This document shows, in pieces, positions 52,870 to 62,243 of a stretch of 64,000 bases of DNA. Origin of the DNA: Bradyrhizobium sp. CB3481 (GTDB lineage: Bacteria; Pseudomonadota; Alphaproteobacteria; Rhizobiales; Xanthobacteraceae); the NCBI RefSeq assembly GCF_029714305.1, contig NZ_CP121647.1, positions 1,260,501 through 1,324,500 on the forward strand, written 5' to 3'. How positions within the stretch are numbered: the stretch's first letter is position 1; each line of letters starts with the position of its first letter. The notes under the pieces were generated by a model that made no database searches, was not told the origin of the DNA, and worked only from the letters and a program-made list of their open reading frames with translations. Made by a program: the position numbers and the translations under genes.

Positions 52870-53691
52870 TTACTTCGCCAGTTCCTTCGAGCGCTTCGTC
52901 GCCGCGGCGATGGCGCGGATCATCAGTGGTTGCAGGCCGTCGTTCGCCATCAGCACTTCCAGCGCTGCGGCCGTGGTGCCGCCGGGCGAGGTGACGTTCT
53001 GGCGCAGCGTTGCCGAAGCAAGCTCGGAGCGATGCAGCAATTCGCCGGAGCCGGCGACGGTTTCGCGCGCGAGCTTCGTCGCCAGTTCCGCCGGCAGGCC
53101 GGCCTCGACACCGGCGCGGGCAAGCTCTTCGGCGAGCAGGAACACATAGGCGGGGCCCGAGCCGGACACAGCTGTCACCGCATCCATCAGCGCTTCGTCG
53201 TCGACCCATTCGACCGAGCCGGTGGCGCGCAGCAGCGCATCGGCGGTGGCGCGTTGCGCCGCGCTGACATTCTTTGCGGGCACCGCCACGGTGATGCCGC
53301 GGCCAATCGCGGCTGGCGTGTTCGGCATGGCGCGAACCACCATGCCGCCGCAGACTTCTTCGAGCGCCGCGATCGTCGTGCCCGCCATGATCGAGACGAC
53401 GAGCGTCGACGGCCCCACCAGACGCTTCAGCGCTGGGCCCGCCTCGCGGAAGGTCTGCGGCTTCACCGCCACCACCAGCGTGTCGGCCGTGGCCGCGTCG
53501 TTCGGATTGAGACGAATGCCCCTGGCGGCGAGCGCCTTGATTTCGTCTGACAGGGACGGTTCGACCACGGTCACGCGGCTTGCGTCGAGGCCGCCGGCCA
53601 GCCATCCCGTCAGCATCGCGCCACCCATCTTGCCGGCGCCGGCCAGTGCGATGGTGCCCTGGAGGTTTTGAAGTGCGTTATTGCTTGCCAT
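52870..53691 (-). CDS. proC: pyrroline-5-carboxylate reductase
   Basis: 273 residues. Last step of proline synthesis, NAD(P)H dependent. Nucleotide-binding LAGAGKMGGAML near the start, VVAVKPQTF, VRAMPNTPAAIGRG, and the conserved AVSGSGPAYVFLLAEELA and TSPGGTTAAALEVL are present. ATG 53691 chosen; GTG 53703 in frame is possible. Confidence 0.95.
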   Translation of the reverse strand: MASNNALQNLQGTIALAGAGKMGGAMLTGWLAGGLDASRVTVVEPSLSDEIKALAARGIRLNPNDAATADTLVVAVKPQTFREAGPALKRLVGPSTLVVSIMAGTTIAALEEVCGGMVVRAMPNTPAAIGRGITVAVPAKNVSAAQRATADALLRATGSVEWVDDEALMDAVTAVSGSGPAYVFLLAEELARAGVEAGLPAELATKLARETVAGSGELLHRSELASATLRQNVTSPGGTTAAALEVLMANDGLQPLMIRAIAAATKRSKELAK

Positions 53692-53712
53692 AGGTGCCGC
53701 CACAAATGCATC

Positions 53713-53841
53713 CGTCGTCCCCGCGAACGCGGGGACCCATAACCACAGGCGGTTCTAGTGAAGCACGAGACCGGCCACAAGCAGTTTGCTTGAGCCCAGA
53801 GGTCACGGAGTATGGATCCCTGCGTTCGCAGGGACGACGCT
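53713..53841. repeat. paired REP element with CCATAACCAC module
   Basis: CGTCGTCCCCGCG-aa-CGCGGGGACCCATAACCAC and ATGGATCCCTGCGTTCGCAGGGACGACGCTGATGG. The first half matches the repeat at 52197; the second half is the inverse of its start. Confidence 0.75.
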
Positions 53842-53871
53842 GATGGTGTGGAAGCGCTGCAGCGAACTAAC

Positions 53872-54372
53872 TTACGCCTCGCCCTCGGTATCGAACATCG
53901 CCGCGGCCATCGCCTCGCTGGCGCTCTTGCCGGCCCAGACCACGAACTGGAACGCGGGGTAGTAGCGCTCGCAGGCATGGATGGCGCCGGCCAGCATGAC
54001 CTCGCATTGCGAGGTCGAGGCGGTCAGCCCGCCCGGCAGCACCAGCGCCTGCCGGTACATGATCATGCCGGTATGGGTCCAGATGTCGAAATGGCCGACC
54101 CACAATTGCTCGTTGATCGCAGCGATCAGCCGCTGCACTTCCGCGCGCCGCGCCGGCGGAATTTTCATGTCGAAGGCGGAGGCCAGGTGCAGCGCCTCGA
54201 TCCCCGGCATCCAGGTGAAGGAGAGCTGATAGTCGGTCCAGTTGCCCTTGGAGACAATGGTGACCTCGTCCTCGCCGGAGCGCTCGAACGGCCAGTTGTT
54301 CTCAGCGGCTATGTCCTCGACCGCCGCGAGCGGGTTGTTGTGGGAATCGAAAATGCCTTCGAGGAGGGACAT
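53872..54372 (-). CDS. YbjN domain-containing protein
   Basis: 166 residues, a single YbjN (type III secretion chaperone-like fold) domain: NPLAAVEDIAAENNWPFERSGEDEVTIVSKGNWTDYQLSFTWMPG, then LHLASAFDMKIP and GHFDIWTHTGMIMYRQALVL. Role unknown; enterobacterial YbjN affects motility and stress. Downstream of it are repeats; the 355 bases before its start (54373-54727) hold no gene that I can support. Confidence 0.85.
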   Translation of the reverse strand: MSLLEGIFDSHNNPLAAVEDIAAENNWPFERSGEDEVTIVSKGNWTDYQLSFTWMPGIEALHLASAFDMKIPPARRAEVQRLIAAINEQLWVGHFDIWTHTGMIMYRQALVLPGGLTASTSQCEVMLAGAIHACERYYPAFQFVVWAGKSASEAMAAAMFDTEGEA

Positions 54373-54727
54373 GCCGTCTCGACCCTTGTTTTTGAATTCT
54401 CTTGATACGCACGCGGAGCACGGCGCGCGTCGAACTCAGGGGGCGCCGCCGACTGCAGTCCCCGATCGCTGCTCGTTCTCGGGGCCTGCTGACGCTCAAG
54501 TGATGTGATTTGCGGAATCCGCGCAACTCGCCCCTGAGTCCGTCCACAGGCCAAAGCGGCGTCGTCCACAGCAGATCGCGGCCACAGTTATTAATTTGAG
54601 AACAAACCGGAATCGGATTCGAGCGCGACGGAGTCCATGGCGCCCGGGAAATTGGGCGGGTCCGCCATAATAGTTAATGGATGGTTAATTTTGCCAGACC
54701 GTGACGGCTTCACGCCCGGAGCAGCAG

Positions 54728-56338
54728 CTAGTTCTCGCGCGCGGCCAACGGGCACGCCTCGATCGCCGTTCCGAGTTGCGCGCCTTCGATTTCGACGCAC
54801 GGCCTCGAAGCATCGATGCGCAGGCCGTATCGCTCGAGCAAGGATTCGCGAACCGGTTTGCCCCGCATGTGCAGTTCCCATGTGCCACCCGGCAGTGGCG
54901 ATTTCAGGGCGGCACGGATACGGCGGTCGAATCTACCATCAGCCTTGATGGGCAGCGCAATGTCGGCGATCTGATGGAAGCGCGACTGTGGCGGCAGCAG
55001 CGGAGCGATGTAGGCGATCGGCTTGTCGAGAAGGAAATAGTCCGCCGGCTGGTGAAGCGGTTCCGCAATGGCAGGATTAAATGGATTGGACCAGGGACGG
55101 CGGAACCAGTCTCCGGGCTGCGACCACAATGCGATCGACACCGCTATGGCCGCCGTGATGGCATTGACGCGCAGCGACGACACGCCCAATGCCGAGCCTG
55201 CCGCACAGCGGGCGATCAACAGCACGATCAGCGGCGCGCACAATAGCTCGAGCACAATGGCGTAGCGCTGAATCGAAAATACCGCGAGCCAGGCCGCGTA
55301 GGAAACGATGCAGAACAGCAGGAACTGGATATCGCGTTGCGTGAAGATCTTCACGCGGGCGAGGAGAGACCTGCTTGCGCCGAGCAGGAGCAGCAGGGTT
55401 GCCACCGCAAACCGCGCATCGCGGAACGGATATTCCGAGCTCCTGTTGTCGCCAACCAGCCAATAGAAAGGATAGGCAAGCGCATCGAGGAACCCCCTCG
55501 GCATGAACTGCCAGTCCATGATGTTGATCGGGACCAGTTCGGGCGATTGGAAGACTGCGTTGAACAGCGGAAAAATAGGATTGCCCATCTCGCGCCAGAG
55601 CATGACGCTCCATGCGCCGCCGGTCACGATCGCACCGACCGCGCCGCCGAGGCCGAGACATAGCGTGGCCAGCAATGGCCGGTTGGCGGCGAGCACGGCG
55701 GCCGCGGCGCCGAGCGCATAGACCATATTGGTCAGCTTCAGCCCGACGGCCGCGCCGATCAAAAGCCCTGCGAGCACATAACGTCCGTGATGCTTTTCAT
55801 CCGCCGACACGATCAGGATGCAGCCTGCAACGATCGGCAGCGCGGTGAGGATATCGGAGAAGCTCGTGCCGACTTCCGAAAGCGTCATCGGTCCGACCGC
55901 TGCGATCAGGATCGACGCCCCGATTGCGGTCGCCGTCGCCGCTTGGCGCAGCAGCACGCGGATCAGGAAATAGATCAGCAGCAGATTGAGACCGTGCACC
56001 GCGCCGATGATCATCAGCCCGTAGGGCAGCGGCAGCAGGTGGCGCAGGTAGTAGATCGGGAAATAGACCGTCGGATTGAAATAGGTCTGGAAGCCGGCGG
56101 GCAGGGCGTCGATGCCATAGCGGCCGGTGACGACGGCCCAGACGTTGTACTCGTGATAGTTCTGCCAATCCCAGTTGACGTCCTCGCCGGCGAACCAGGT
56201 ATAGGCCGCGCCGGCCAGCAGCGAGCCGAGTGCGATGGCGATCGGCACCAGGACGCTGGTGCGAAGCTGGGGCATCGGCCAGGTTCGATCCGCAGGCCTT
56301 CCCGTATCCGTGCCGGCAACGTCAGCGGCCTGTGTCAC
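54728..56338 (-). CDS. polytopic membrane protein, GT-C glycosyltransferase-like
   Basis: 536 residues with about 11-12 transmembrane helices and a soluble C-terminal part of about 100 residues. The first periplasmic loop has DVNWDWQNYHEYNVWAVVTGRYGIDALPAGFQTYFNP, whose acidic and aromatic pattern resembles the acidic loop of GT-C glycosyltransferases; SEVGTSFSDILTALPIVAG and GAAVGLKLTNMVYALG follow. It may use a polyprenyl-linked sugar, but this is inference. GTG 56338 has GGAG upstream. A gene of unknown pathway. Confidence 0.7.
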   Translation of the reverse strand: MTQAADVAGTDTGRPADRTWPMPQLRTSVLVPIAIALGSLLAGAAYTWFAGEDVNWDWQNYHEYNVWAVVTGRYGIDALPAGFQTYFNPTVYFPIYYLRHLLPLPYGLMIIGAVHGLNLLLIYFLIRVLLRQAATATAIGASILIAAVGPMTLSEVGTSFSDILTALPIVAGCILIVSADEKHHGRYVLAGLLIGAAVGLKLTNMVYALGAAAAVLAANRPLLATLCLGLGGAVGAIVTGGAWSVMLWREMGNPIFPLFNAVFQSPELVPINIMDWQFMPRGFLDALAYPFYWLVGDNRSSEYPFRDARFAVATLLLLLGASRSLLARVKIFTQRDIQFLLFCIVSYAAWLAVFSIQRYAIVLELLCAPLIVLLIARCAAGSALGVSSLRVNAITAAIAVSIALWSQPGDWFRRPWSNPFNPAIAEPLHQPADYFLLDKPIAYIAPLLPPQSRFHQIADIALPIKADGRFDRRIRAALKSPLPGGTWELHMRGKPVRESLLERYGLRIDASRPCVEIEGAQLGTAIEACPLAAREN

Positions 56339-56495
56339 GCTGGCTCCATGTGCGTCGCCCGGGCGATCCGGGGAGCAACAGTCACCTCTAGGCCGCCGGC
56401 TTTAAGGATTGGTGAACGTTTTCAGCCGGCATCGAATGGCCCCGAGACCGTTCGAAGATCTTGCGTCCCGCCCGCAAAGGCCAGGCTGCGCGCTG

Positions 56496-57473
56496 TTACT
56501 CCGGTTTGAGGCCGCCGGCGCGGACCACCTTGCTCCACTTCTCGGTTTCGTCCGCGATCAGTCTGCCAAAGTCAGCCGGCGTGCCCGGCATCGGATCGCC
56601 GCCGATGGCGGCAAGCCGCGCCTTCATGCCGGGATCGGCGATTGCCGCGTTGATCTCCTTGTTGAGCTTATCGACGATCTCGGTTGGCGTGTTCTTCGGC
56701 GCGGCGAAGCCGTACCACTGGCTGGCCTCATAGCCCGTCACGACGTCGCCGACGGTCGGAACCTCCGGCATTTCAGGCATGCGTGTCGCCGTCGTCACCG
56801 CGAGCGCGCGCAGCTTGCCGGTCTTGATGTGATCGGCGGTGCCGGGCGCAGCCGCGAACAGGATCTGCACCTGGCCGCCGATCAGGTCGGTCATCGCCGG
56901 GCCCTGGCCGCGATAGGGGACATGCACCATGTCGACGCCGCTCATCATCTTGAAGAGCTCGCCCGCCATGTGCGGCGCGCTGCCGCTGCCGGCCGAGGCC
57001 ATGTTGACCTTGCCCGGATTAGCCTTGGCGTAGGCGATGAATTCGGCGAGCGTCTGCGCCGGCACCGAAGGGTGGACCAGCACCACCATCGGCACGCGAA
57101 TGACGCCGGCAACCGGCGCGATATCGCGCACGAAATTGAAGTTGAGCTTTTCGTAGAGCGACGCGTTCACCGCATTCGGTACCGTCGCCAGTAGCAGCGT
57201 GTAGCCATCGGGCGCCGCATTCACGACGGCCTCGGTGCCGATATTGCCGCCGGCGCCGGTCCGATTCTCGACCACAAAGGGTTGTCCGAGATGGTCGGCC
57301 AGCCACTGGCCGATCAGGCGCGCGGTGATATCGACGCCGCCGCCGGCGGCAAAGCCGGCCACGATTTTCGTCGGCCGCGTCGGATAATCGAGCGCGGACG
57401 CCAGGCGTGGCATCATCGGGGCAGCGATGAGCGCGCCGGTTAGCCTGAGAAAATGACGGCGAAGAAGGTTCAT
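56496..57473 (-). CDS. Bug-family tripartite tricarboxylate transporter receptor
   Basis: 325 residues. An N-terminal RRHFLRLTGAL is a twin-arginine-like signal, cleaved near ALDYP. The mature periplasmic binding protein has YPTRPTKIVAGFAAGGGVDITARLIGQWL, VVENRTGAGGNIGTEAVVNAAPDGYTLL, ASAGSGSAPHMAGELFKMMSG, VPYRGQGPAMTDLIGGQVQI. The family binds small carboxylates. No TctA/TctB membrane genes are near, so it is an orphan receptor. Confidence 0.92.
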   Translation of the reverse strand: MNLLRRHFLRLTGALIAAPMMPRLASALDYPTRPTKIVAGFAAGGGVDITARLIGQWLADHLGQPFVVENRTGAGGNIGTEAVVNAAPDGYTLLLATVPNAVNASLYEKLNFNFVRDIAPVAGVIRVPMVVLVHPSVPAQTLAEFIAYAKANPGKVNMASAGSGSAPHMAGELFKMMSGVDMVHVPYRGQGPAMTDLIGGQVQILFAAAPGTADHIKTGKLRALAVTTATRMPEMPEVPTVGDVVTGYEASQWYGFAAPKNTPTEIVDKLNKEINAAIADPGMKARLAAIGGDPMPGTPADFGRLIADETEKWSKVVRAGGLKPE

Positions 57474-57662
57474 GCTGAGCGTCCCCCTGTTTCGGCAAAC
57501 TTATCCCAACTGAAGGTGCCCGCGTAAGCCGCGTCCGCGGTGACGCTCATGCGCCCTGTTCGGGCAGCATGGGGACATGCTGTTTCCCCATGTCAAAGGC
57601 GCTTGCTGCCGCCCCGGCCTTGGTCATATTCTTTGGCAGGTCGTCCATTCCGGGCGGCCGAT

Positions 57663-57807
57663 GTTCTCAGGGCGGGGTGAAAATCCCCACCGGCGGTAAG
57701 GGTGACGTAGCCCAAGCCCGCGAGCGCCTTCCTCTCTCCCGAGAAGAAGGGTCAGCAGATTCGGTGTGAATCCGAAGCCGACGGTTACAGTCCGGATGAA
57801 AGAGAAC
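57663..57807 (+). ncRNA. FMN riboswitch (RFN element)
   Basis: It holds the conserved pieces in order: TCTCAGGGCGGGGTGAAAATCC, CCCCACCGGCGGTAAGG, then a variable arm, GTCAGCAGATTCGGTGTGAATCC, GAAGCCGACGGTTACAGTCCGGATGAAAGAGAAC. It ends about 80 bases before ribH and shuts down expression when FMN is plentiful (established for this family). Listed as short pieces because the element is long. Confidence 0.95.
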
Positions 57808-57889
57808 GGTTTGCGGTGGTCTTCGCACGCTTGTGCGCGGGCCGACGTCGTTCCGTATGCCCTGATTCTGGTCCTGAAAGAGGAAAGCC

Positions 57890-58474
57890 ATGAATCAGAC
57901 GTTGCTAGAACCTGAAGTCCAATCCCACTCCCAGACAGCCGAAACCAGTGGCGCTCCTGACGTGCCCGAGCGTCCGCCGGCGCCGGTGCATCCGCGCTTC
58001 GTCAAGCCACAGCGCGTCGCCTTCGTGCAGTCGTCCTGGCACCGCGACGTCGTCGAGGAATGCCGCATCGCGTTTCTCGAAGAGATCGAGGCGCGCCACA
58101 TCACGCGGGCGCAGGTCGATCTGTTCGAGGTGCCGGGCTCGTTCGAGATCCCGCTGCATGCGCAGCTGCTCGCCAAGACGCGGCGCTACACCGCGATCGT
58201 GGCCGCAGGCCTCGTGGTCGACGGCGGCATCTACCGCCACGAATTCGTCGCCGACACCGTGATCAAAGCGTTGATGGACGTGCAGCTCAAAACCGAGGTG
58301 CCGGTATTCTCCGCGGTGTTGACGCCGCAGCAATTCCATGAGAGCGCCGTGCACCACGAATTCTTCCGCAAGCACTTCGTCATCAAGGGCATCGAGGTCG
58401 CGGAAGCCTGCGCCAACACGCTGCACAGCCTGGAACGGCTGCGCGGACAGGTGGCGGCGGGGATTGTGGGGTAG
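57890..58474 (+). CDS. ribH: 6,7-dimethyl-8-ribityllumazine synthase, RibH2 type
   Basis: 194 residues, with an N-terminal extension of about 35 polar residues. VAFVQSSWHRDVVEECRIAFLEEIEAR, FEVPGSFEIPLHAQLLAK, VVDGGIYRHEFVADTVIKALMDVQ and HHEFFRKHFVIKG are those of the RibH2 (type II) enzymes known from Brucella and rhizobia, where it is an extra paralogue under riboswitch control. ATG 57890 lies 80 bases after the FMN riboswitch, GAGGAAAG upstream. Confidence 0.95.
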   Translation: MNQTLLEPEVQSHSQTAETSGAPDVPERPPAPVHPRFVKPQRVAFVQSSWHRDVVEECRIAFLEEIEARHITRAQVDLFEVPGSFEIPLHAQLLAKTRRYTAIVAAGLVVDGGIYRHEFVADTVIKALMDVQLKTEVPVFSAVLTPQQFHESAVHHEFFRKHFVIKGIEVAEACANTLHSLERLRGQVAAGIVG

Positions 58475-58484
58475 AGGTAGCCAG

Positions 58485-58568
58485 TCGTCATTGCGAGCGA
58501 AGCGACCTAATGCATGCCTCGGTTAGCGGAAGATGGATTGCTTCGTCGCTTCGCTTCTCGCAATGACG
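58485..58568. repeat. CGTCATTGCGAGCGAAGCGA-type repeat
   Basis: CGTCATTGCGAGCGAAGCGA and TCGCTTCGCTTCTCGCAATGACG are near-inverse outer arms, with GATGGATTGCTTCG inside. It is a repeat spread over many alphaproteobacterial chromosomes. Between ribH and the SDR gene. Confidence 0.85.
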
Positions 58569-58595
58569 GCAAACCTCGTCAAAACGGAGTCGTGA

Positions 58596-59411
58596 ATGGC
58601 CAAAACCGAACAAGACTCTCCCGATTGGCTCGGCCTGTCGGGCCGCGTTTGCGTCGTGACGGGTGGCGGCGGCGGGATCGGCCGCTCAACGGCCCTCAGT
58701 TTTGCCCAAGCCGGCGCCCGCGTCGCCGCCATCGATCTCGATGAGCGCGGTCTCGAGTTGACGCGCGTCGAACTCGATAAGCTCGGCGCCGGTCACGTCG
58801 TCGCACGCTGCGATACGACCGACGTTGCAAGCGTCACCGCAGCGGCCGCGACCATCGAGAAATCCCTGGGACCATGCGACGTGCTGGTCAACACCGCGGC
58901 CATCCTGCGTCCCGGCGCGCTCGATACGTTGACGCTTGCCGAATGGAATGCGGTTCTCTCCGTCAACCTGACCGGCTATTTCGTCTGCGCGCAGGTGTTC
59001 GGCAAGCAGATGCGCACGCTTGGCCGCGGCAGCCTGATCCACGTGGCCTCGATCGCCGGCAGCAATGCGCAGGGGCAGAGCGGCGCCTACAGCGCCAGCA
59101 AGGCCGGTGCGATCATGCTGTCGCGCCAACTCGCCAACGAATGGGGGCCGCACGGTATCCGCAGCAATGTCGTCAGTCCCGGCATGGTGATTACGCCGAT
59201 GAGCCAGGCCTTCTACGATACGCCGGGAGTGACCGAGCGGCGCTCCGCCGTGGTGCCGCTGCGCCGCGTCGGCATGCCCCAGGATATGGCCGATGCGATC
59301 CTGTTCCTGGCGAGCGACCGCGCGGCCTACATCAATGATGAGGAGATATTGGTCGACGGCGGCTATGCCAATATGCTGATGAACCTGGTGCCGCGGCCGG
59401 GATTTGAATGA
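58596..59411 (+). CDS. short-chain dehydrogenase/reductase
   Basis: 271 residues, classical SDR. TGGGGGIGRSTAL binds NAD(P); Asp after the first strand (AAIDLDERG) favours NAD; NTAAIL, the catalytic Ser-Tyr-Lys in HVASIAGSNAQGQSGAYSASKAG, and SPGMVITPMSQ follow. The substrate is unknown. Stands alone between repeats. Confidence 0.9.
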   Translation: MAKTEQDSPDWLGLSGRVCVVTGGGGGIGRSTALSFAQAGARVAAIDLDERGLELTRVELDKLGAGHVVARCDTTDVASVTAAAATIEKSLGPCDVLVNTAAILRPGALDTLTLAEWNAVLSVNLTGYFVCAQVFGKQMRTLGRGSLIHVASIAGSNAQGQSGAYSASKAGAIMLSRQLANEWGPHGIRSNVVSPGMVITPMSQAFYDTPGVTERRSAVVPLRRVGMPQDMADAILFLASDRAAYINDEEILVDGGYANMLMNLVPRPGFE

Positions 59412-59430
59412 GGCGCGGTGTAAGTGAGAT

Positions 59431-59526
59431 GCCGTAGGGGGGCAAAGCGAAGCGTGCCCACCGCTTAAGACCTTGCTCGTGGAGAGGCGGTGGGCGCGGC
59501 GCAAGCGCGCCTTTGCCCACCCTACG
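59431..59526. repeat. GTAGGGTGGGCA-type inverted repeat
   Basis: GCCGTAGGGGGGCAAAGCGAAGCGTGCCCACCGC and GCGGTGGGCGCGGC...GCGCCTTTGCCCACCCTACG, the same type as at 52756. It separates the convergent SDR and prs genes. Confidence 0.85.
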
Positions 59527-59534
59527 TGACTGTC

Positions 59535-60488
59535 CTAATCGAACAGGCTCGACACCGATTCTTCGGCGGCGGTGCGGCTGATCGCTTCTGCGATCAGCGG
59601 CGCGATCGACAGCGTGCGGATGTTGGGGGTCTTGATGATCGCGTCGGTCGGCAGGATCGAGTCGGTGATGACGAGCTCTTTCAGCCTCGAGCCGCCGATG
59701 CGCGCCGCGGCGCCGCCGGACAGCACGCCGTGCGAGATATAGGCGTAGACGTCCTTGGCGCCGTTGGCGAGCAGCGCGTCGGCCGCGTTCACCAGCGTAC
59801 CGCCGGAATCGACGATGTCGTCGACCAGGATGCAGGTGAATCCGGCGACATCGCCGATCACGTTCATGACCTCGGATTCGCCGGCGCGCTCACGGCGCTT
59901 GTCGATGATGGCGAGCGAGGTGTTGATGCGTTTCGCCAGCCCGCGCGCGCGCACCACACCGCCGACGTCGGGTGACACCACCATGACGTTGGCGAGGTCG
60001 AAGCGCTCCTTGATGTCGCGTACCATCACCGGCGAGGCGAAGAGGTTGTCGGTCGGAATGTCGAAGAAGCCCTGGATCTGGGCGGCGTGCAAATCGAGCG
60101 TCATGACGCGGTCGATGCCGGCATGGGTGATCAGGTTGGCCACCAGCTTGGCCGATATCGGCGCGCGCGAGCCGACCTTGCGGTCTTGCCGGGCGTAGCC
60201 GAAATAGGGGATGACAGCGGTGATGCGGCGCGCGGACGATCGGCGCAGCGCATCGGTGATGATCAAGAGTTCCATCAGGTGGTCGTTGGCCGGAAACGAC
60301 GTCGACTGGATGATGTAGACGTCCGAGCCGCGCACGTTCTCCAAAACTTCAACGAAAATCTCGTTGTCGGCAAACCGGCGGACGCTGGCCTTGGTCAACG
60401 GCATATGCAGCCAGCTCGCGATTGCCTGGGCCAGCGCGGGGTTGGAATTGCCGGCGACCAGCTTGATTGAGCCGTTCTTGGCCGCCAT
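59535..60488 (-). CDS. prs: ribose-phosphate pyrophosphokinase
   Basis: 317 residues; makes PRPP from ribose 5-phosphate and [22 protein letters not shown], the flexible-loop [26 protein letters not shown] and the PRPP-binding [18 protein letters not shown] are all present. ATG 60488 follows AGGAGAAG. Confidence 0.97.
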   Translation of the reverse strand: MAAKNGSIKLVAGNSNPALAQAIASWLHMPLTKASVRRFADNEIFVEVLENVRGSDVYIIQSTSFPANDHLMELLIITDALRRSSARRITAVIPYFGYARQDRKVGSRAPISAKLVANLITHAGIDRVMTLDLHAAQIQGFFDIPTDNLFASPVMVRDIKERFDLANVMVVSPDVGGVVRARGLAKRINTSLAIIDKRRERAGESEVMNVIGDVAGFTCILVDDIVDSGGTLVNAADALLANGAKDVYAYISHGVLSGGAAARIGGSRLKELVITDSILPTDAIIKTPNIRTLSIAPLIAEAISRTAAEESVSSLFD

Positions 60489-60659
60489 TAATTCTTCTCC
60501 TCGCGCCTTGCTGGATACGACGTTCAGCATATCGAGAAATCCTCGGGAACCGGCGCTTTTCGATGAGCGAGGGAATATCAGGCAGGCGGCTCGGCTGGCA
60601 ACCCGCCTGCGTCGTTTTCCCGGTCAAAAATCGGCCAATACGGGACTTTCCCGAGCCCT

Positions 60660-61271
60660 TTATTGGGCGCTGAAGCCCAGCGCGGTGACGGTGGCCGCAT
60701 CCTGAGCGGGTACCGTCGTTTCCACACTCGCCACCGCGGGGCCGCGCCGCTCGGGGACCGGCGCAGGGGCCGCATCCGGCGTGCCGTTAATCATACTCGA
60801 AAGACCGCTGAGCCCGGCCTGCGCGATTTTCCGCAACACGAGGTCGTCGGCCGCCGTCCAGGCGTCGCGTCCGGCTTTGCCGGCGGGCTCTTCGCCGGAA
60901 AGCCGCAGGGCGCGCTGCTGGTTGTTGTCATAGACGTCCCAGACCCAGGCGATCACGGTCTTGCCGCGCACCACCTGCGCCGAGAGGTAGCTGCGGACGC
61001 GGTAGGAGGCGCCGCCCTCGCGCGAGACGATCGACAGGTTGCGCAGCTTGGATTCGCTGTCGAGCACGCTGACCATGCGGTCGAACACCTGCGGCGGCGG
61101 GCCGTCGATCGATTCGAACGTTACGGTCTGGCCACCGCCGGCGCTCGGTGCCATGGCGTATGAGTTGCTGCCCGTCGCGCAGCCGCCAAGCGCCGAGGCG
61201 ACAACAAGCAGCGCCGCCGCAATCATGGCGCGGGGCGCCTGCAGGCGCGAAGCGGTCAGGGTATTCCTCAT
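60660..61271 (-). CDS. lipoprotein of unknown function
   Basis: 203 residues. A lipobox LGGC places the lipidated Cys at 31 after a hydrophobic signal, so it is a substrate of Lgt and LspA, both encoded in this window. The mature part has TFESIDGPPPQVFDRMVSVLDSE, a beta-rich centre (YRVRSYLSAQVVRGKTVIAWVWDVYDNNQQRALRLSGEEPAG) and a Pro/Ala tail. No function known. Confidence 0.85.
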   Translation of the reverse strand: MRNTLTASRLQAPRAMIAAALLVVASALGGCATGSNSYAMAPSAGGGQTVTFESIDGPPPQVFDRMVSVLDSESKLRNLSIVSREGGASYRVRSYLSAQVVRGKTVIAWVWDVYDNNQQRALRLSGEEPAGKAGRDAWTAADDLVLRKIAQAGLSGLSSMINGTPDAAPAPVPERRGPAVASVETTVPAQDAATVTALGFSAQ

Positions 61272-61475
61272 GGTTCCCTGCGATATCGTTAAAATGTGTT
61301 AAGGTCTAGGGCAGCGGACCAGCCTGCTCACCAAAAAGATTGCGTGGCGCTCGCCCCGCTTCACCTTGTTGTTGCCAGAATTCTGCAACCCCGCCCCTTC
61401 GAGCAGTTGCCGGCGCTCGGCCGCCTCGAAACGGGAAGGGCGCGGCAAGGTGGTGCTGAAGGTGAGGTAGCGCGC

Positions 61476-62243
61476 TTACTCGCTCGCCAGCGCGATCGCG
61501 TGGACGTGGCGGCCGTAGTCGGGCTCCTTGCGGTGCACCGAGCGGCGGTAGCTGTAGAAGCGCTCGTCGGAATAGGTGTCGATGCCGATGTCGTCGATCA
61601 TCAGGATGCCGGCGTTCTCCAGCCGCATGCGGATGAAGCCGGGGAGATCGAACATCGAATGACCTGCGCGCTCCGACGGAATGAAGAACACGCCATTCTC
61701 TGCGTCGGCATCCATGAAGCGCTCGACGAATTCGCTGCTCACTTCGTAGGAGTGCTGGCGGATCAAGGGGCCGATCGCGGCGACGATGCCGCTGCGCTCG
61801 GCGCCGAGCTTTTCCATCGCCTCGATGGTGGATTCCAGCACGCCGGTCAGTGCGCCTTTCCAGCCGGCATGCGCCGCTCCGATCACGCGCGCGGCGGGAT
61901 CGGCGAACAGGACCGGGCCGCAATCGGCGGCCGTGACGCCGATCGCGATGCCTTCGGTGCGGGTCACGAGCGCGTCGGCGCGCGGTTTGTCGCCTTGCCA
62001 AGGTCCGGTCACCACCACCGCGTCGGGCGAATGGATCTGGTGCGCGCTGAGAAGACATTCGGGTGCGACGCCCATCTGTTCGGCCATCCGACGGCGGTTT
62101 TCCGTGACGCTGGCCGGATCGTCCTTCGATCCGAGCCCGCCATTCAGGCCTTCATAGATTCCACTCGACACCCCGCCCTCGCGGGTGAAGAAGGCGTGGC
62201 GCAGCCCGGGAATGGCTGCGAGCAGCGACGATCCGAACGTCAT
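61476..62243 (-). CDS. pgeF: polyphenol oxidase family protein (PgeF/YfiH)
   Basis: 255 residues. Copper/zinc-site residues are in SAHQIHS, TAADCGPVLF and GAAHAGWKGAL, the His-Cys-His set of the family. E. coli PgeF edits UDP-MurNAc-tripeptide errors in peptidoglycan synthesis; others act as purine nucleoside phosphorylases. Its start overlaps the stop of midA (ATGA). Confidence 0.93.
   Translation of the reverse strand: MTFGSSLLAAIPGLRHAFFTREGGVSSGIYEGLNGGLGSKDDPASVTENRRRMAEQMGVAPECLLSAHQIHSPDAVVVTGPWQGDKPRADALVTRTEGIAIGVTAADCGPVLFADPAARVIGAAHAGWKGALTGVLESTIEAMEKLGAERSGIVAAIGPLIRQHSYEVSSEFVERFMDADAENGVFFIPSERAGHSMFDLPGFIRMRLENAGILMIDDIGIDTYSDERFYSYRRSVHRKEPDYGRHVHAIALASE

Noticed and set aside
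54541..54592. Three CCACAG boxes close together, like DnaA boxes.
   Set aside because: They lack the full TTATCCACA consensus, and no AT-rich unwinding region or dnaA/dnaN is near; not an origin.
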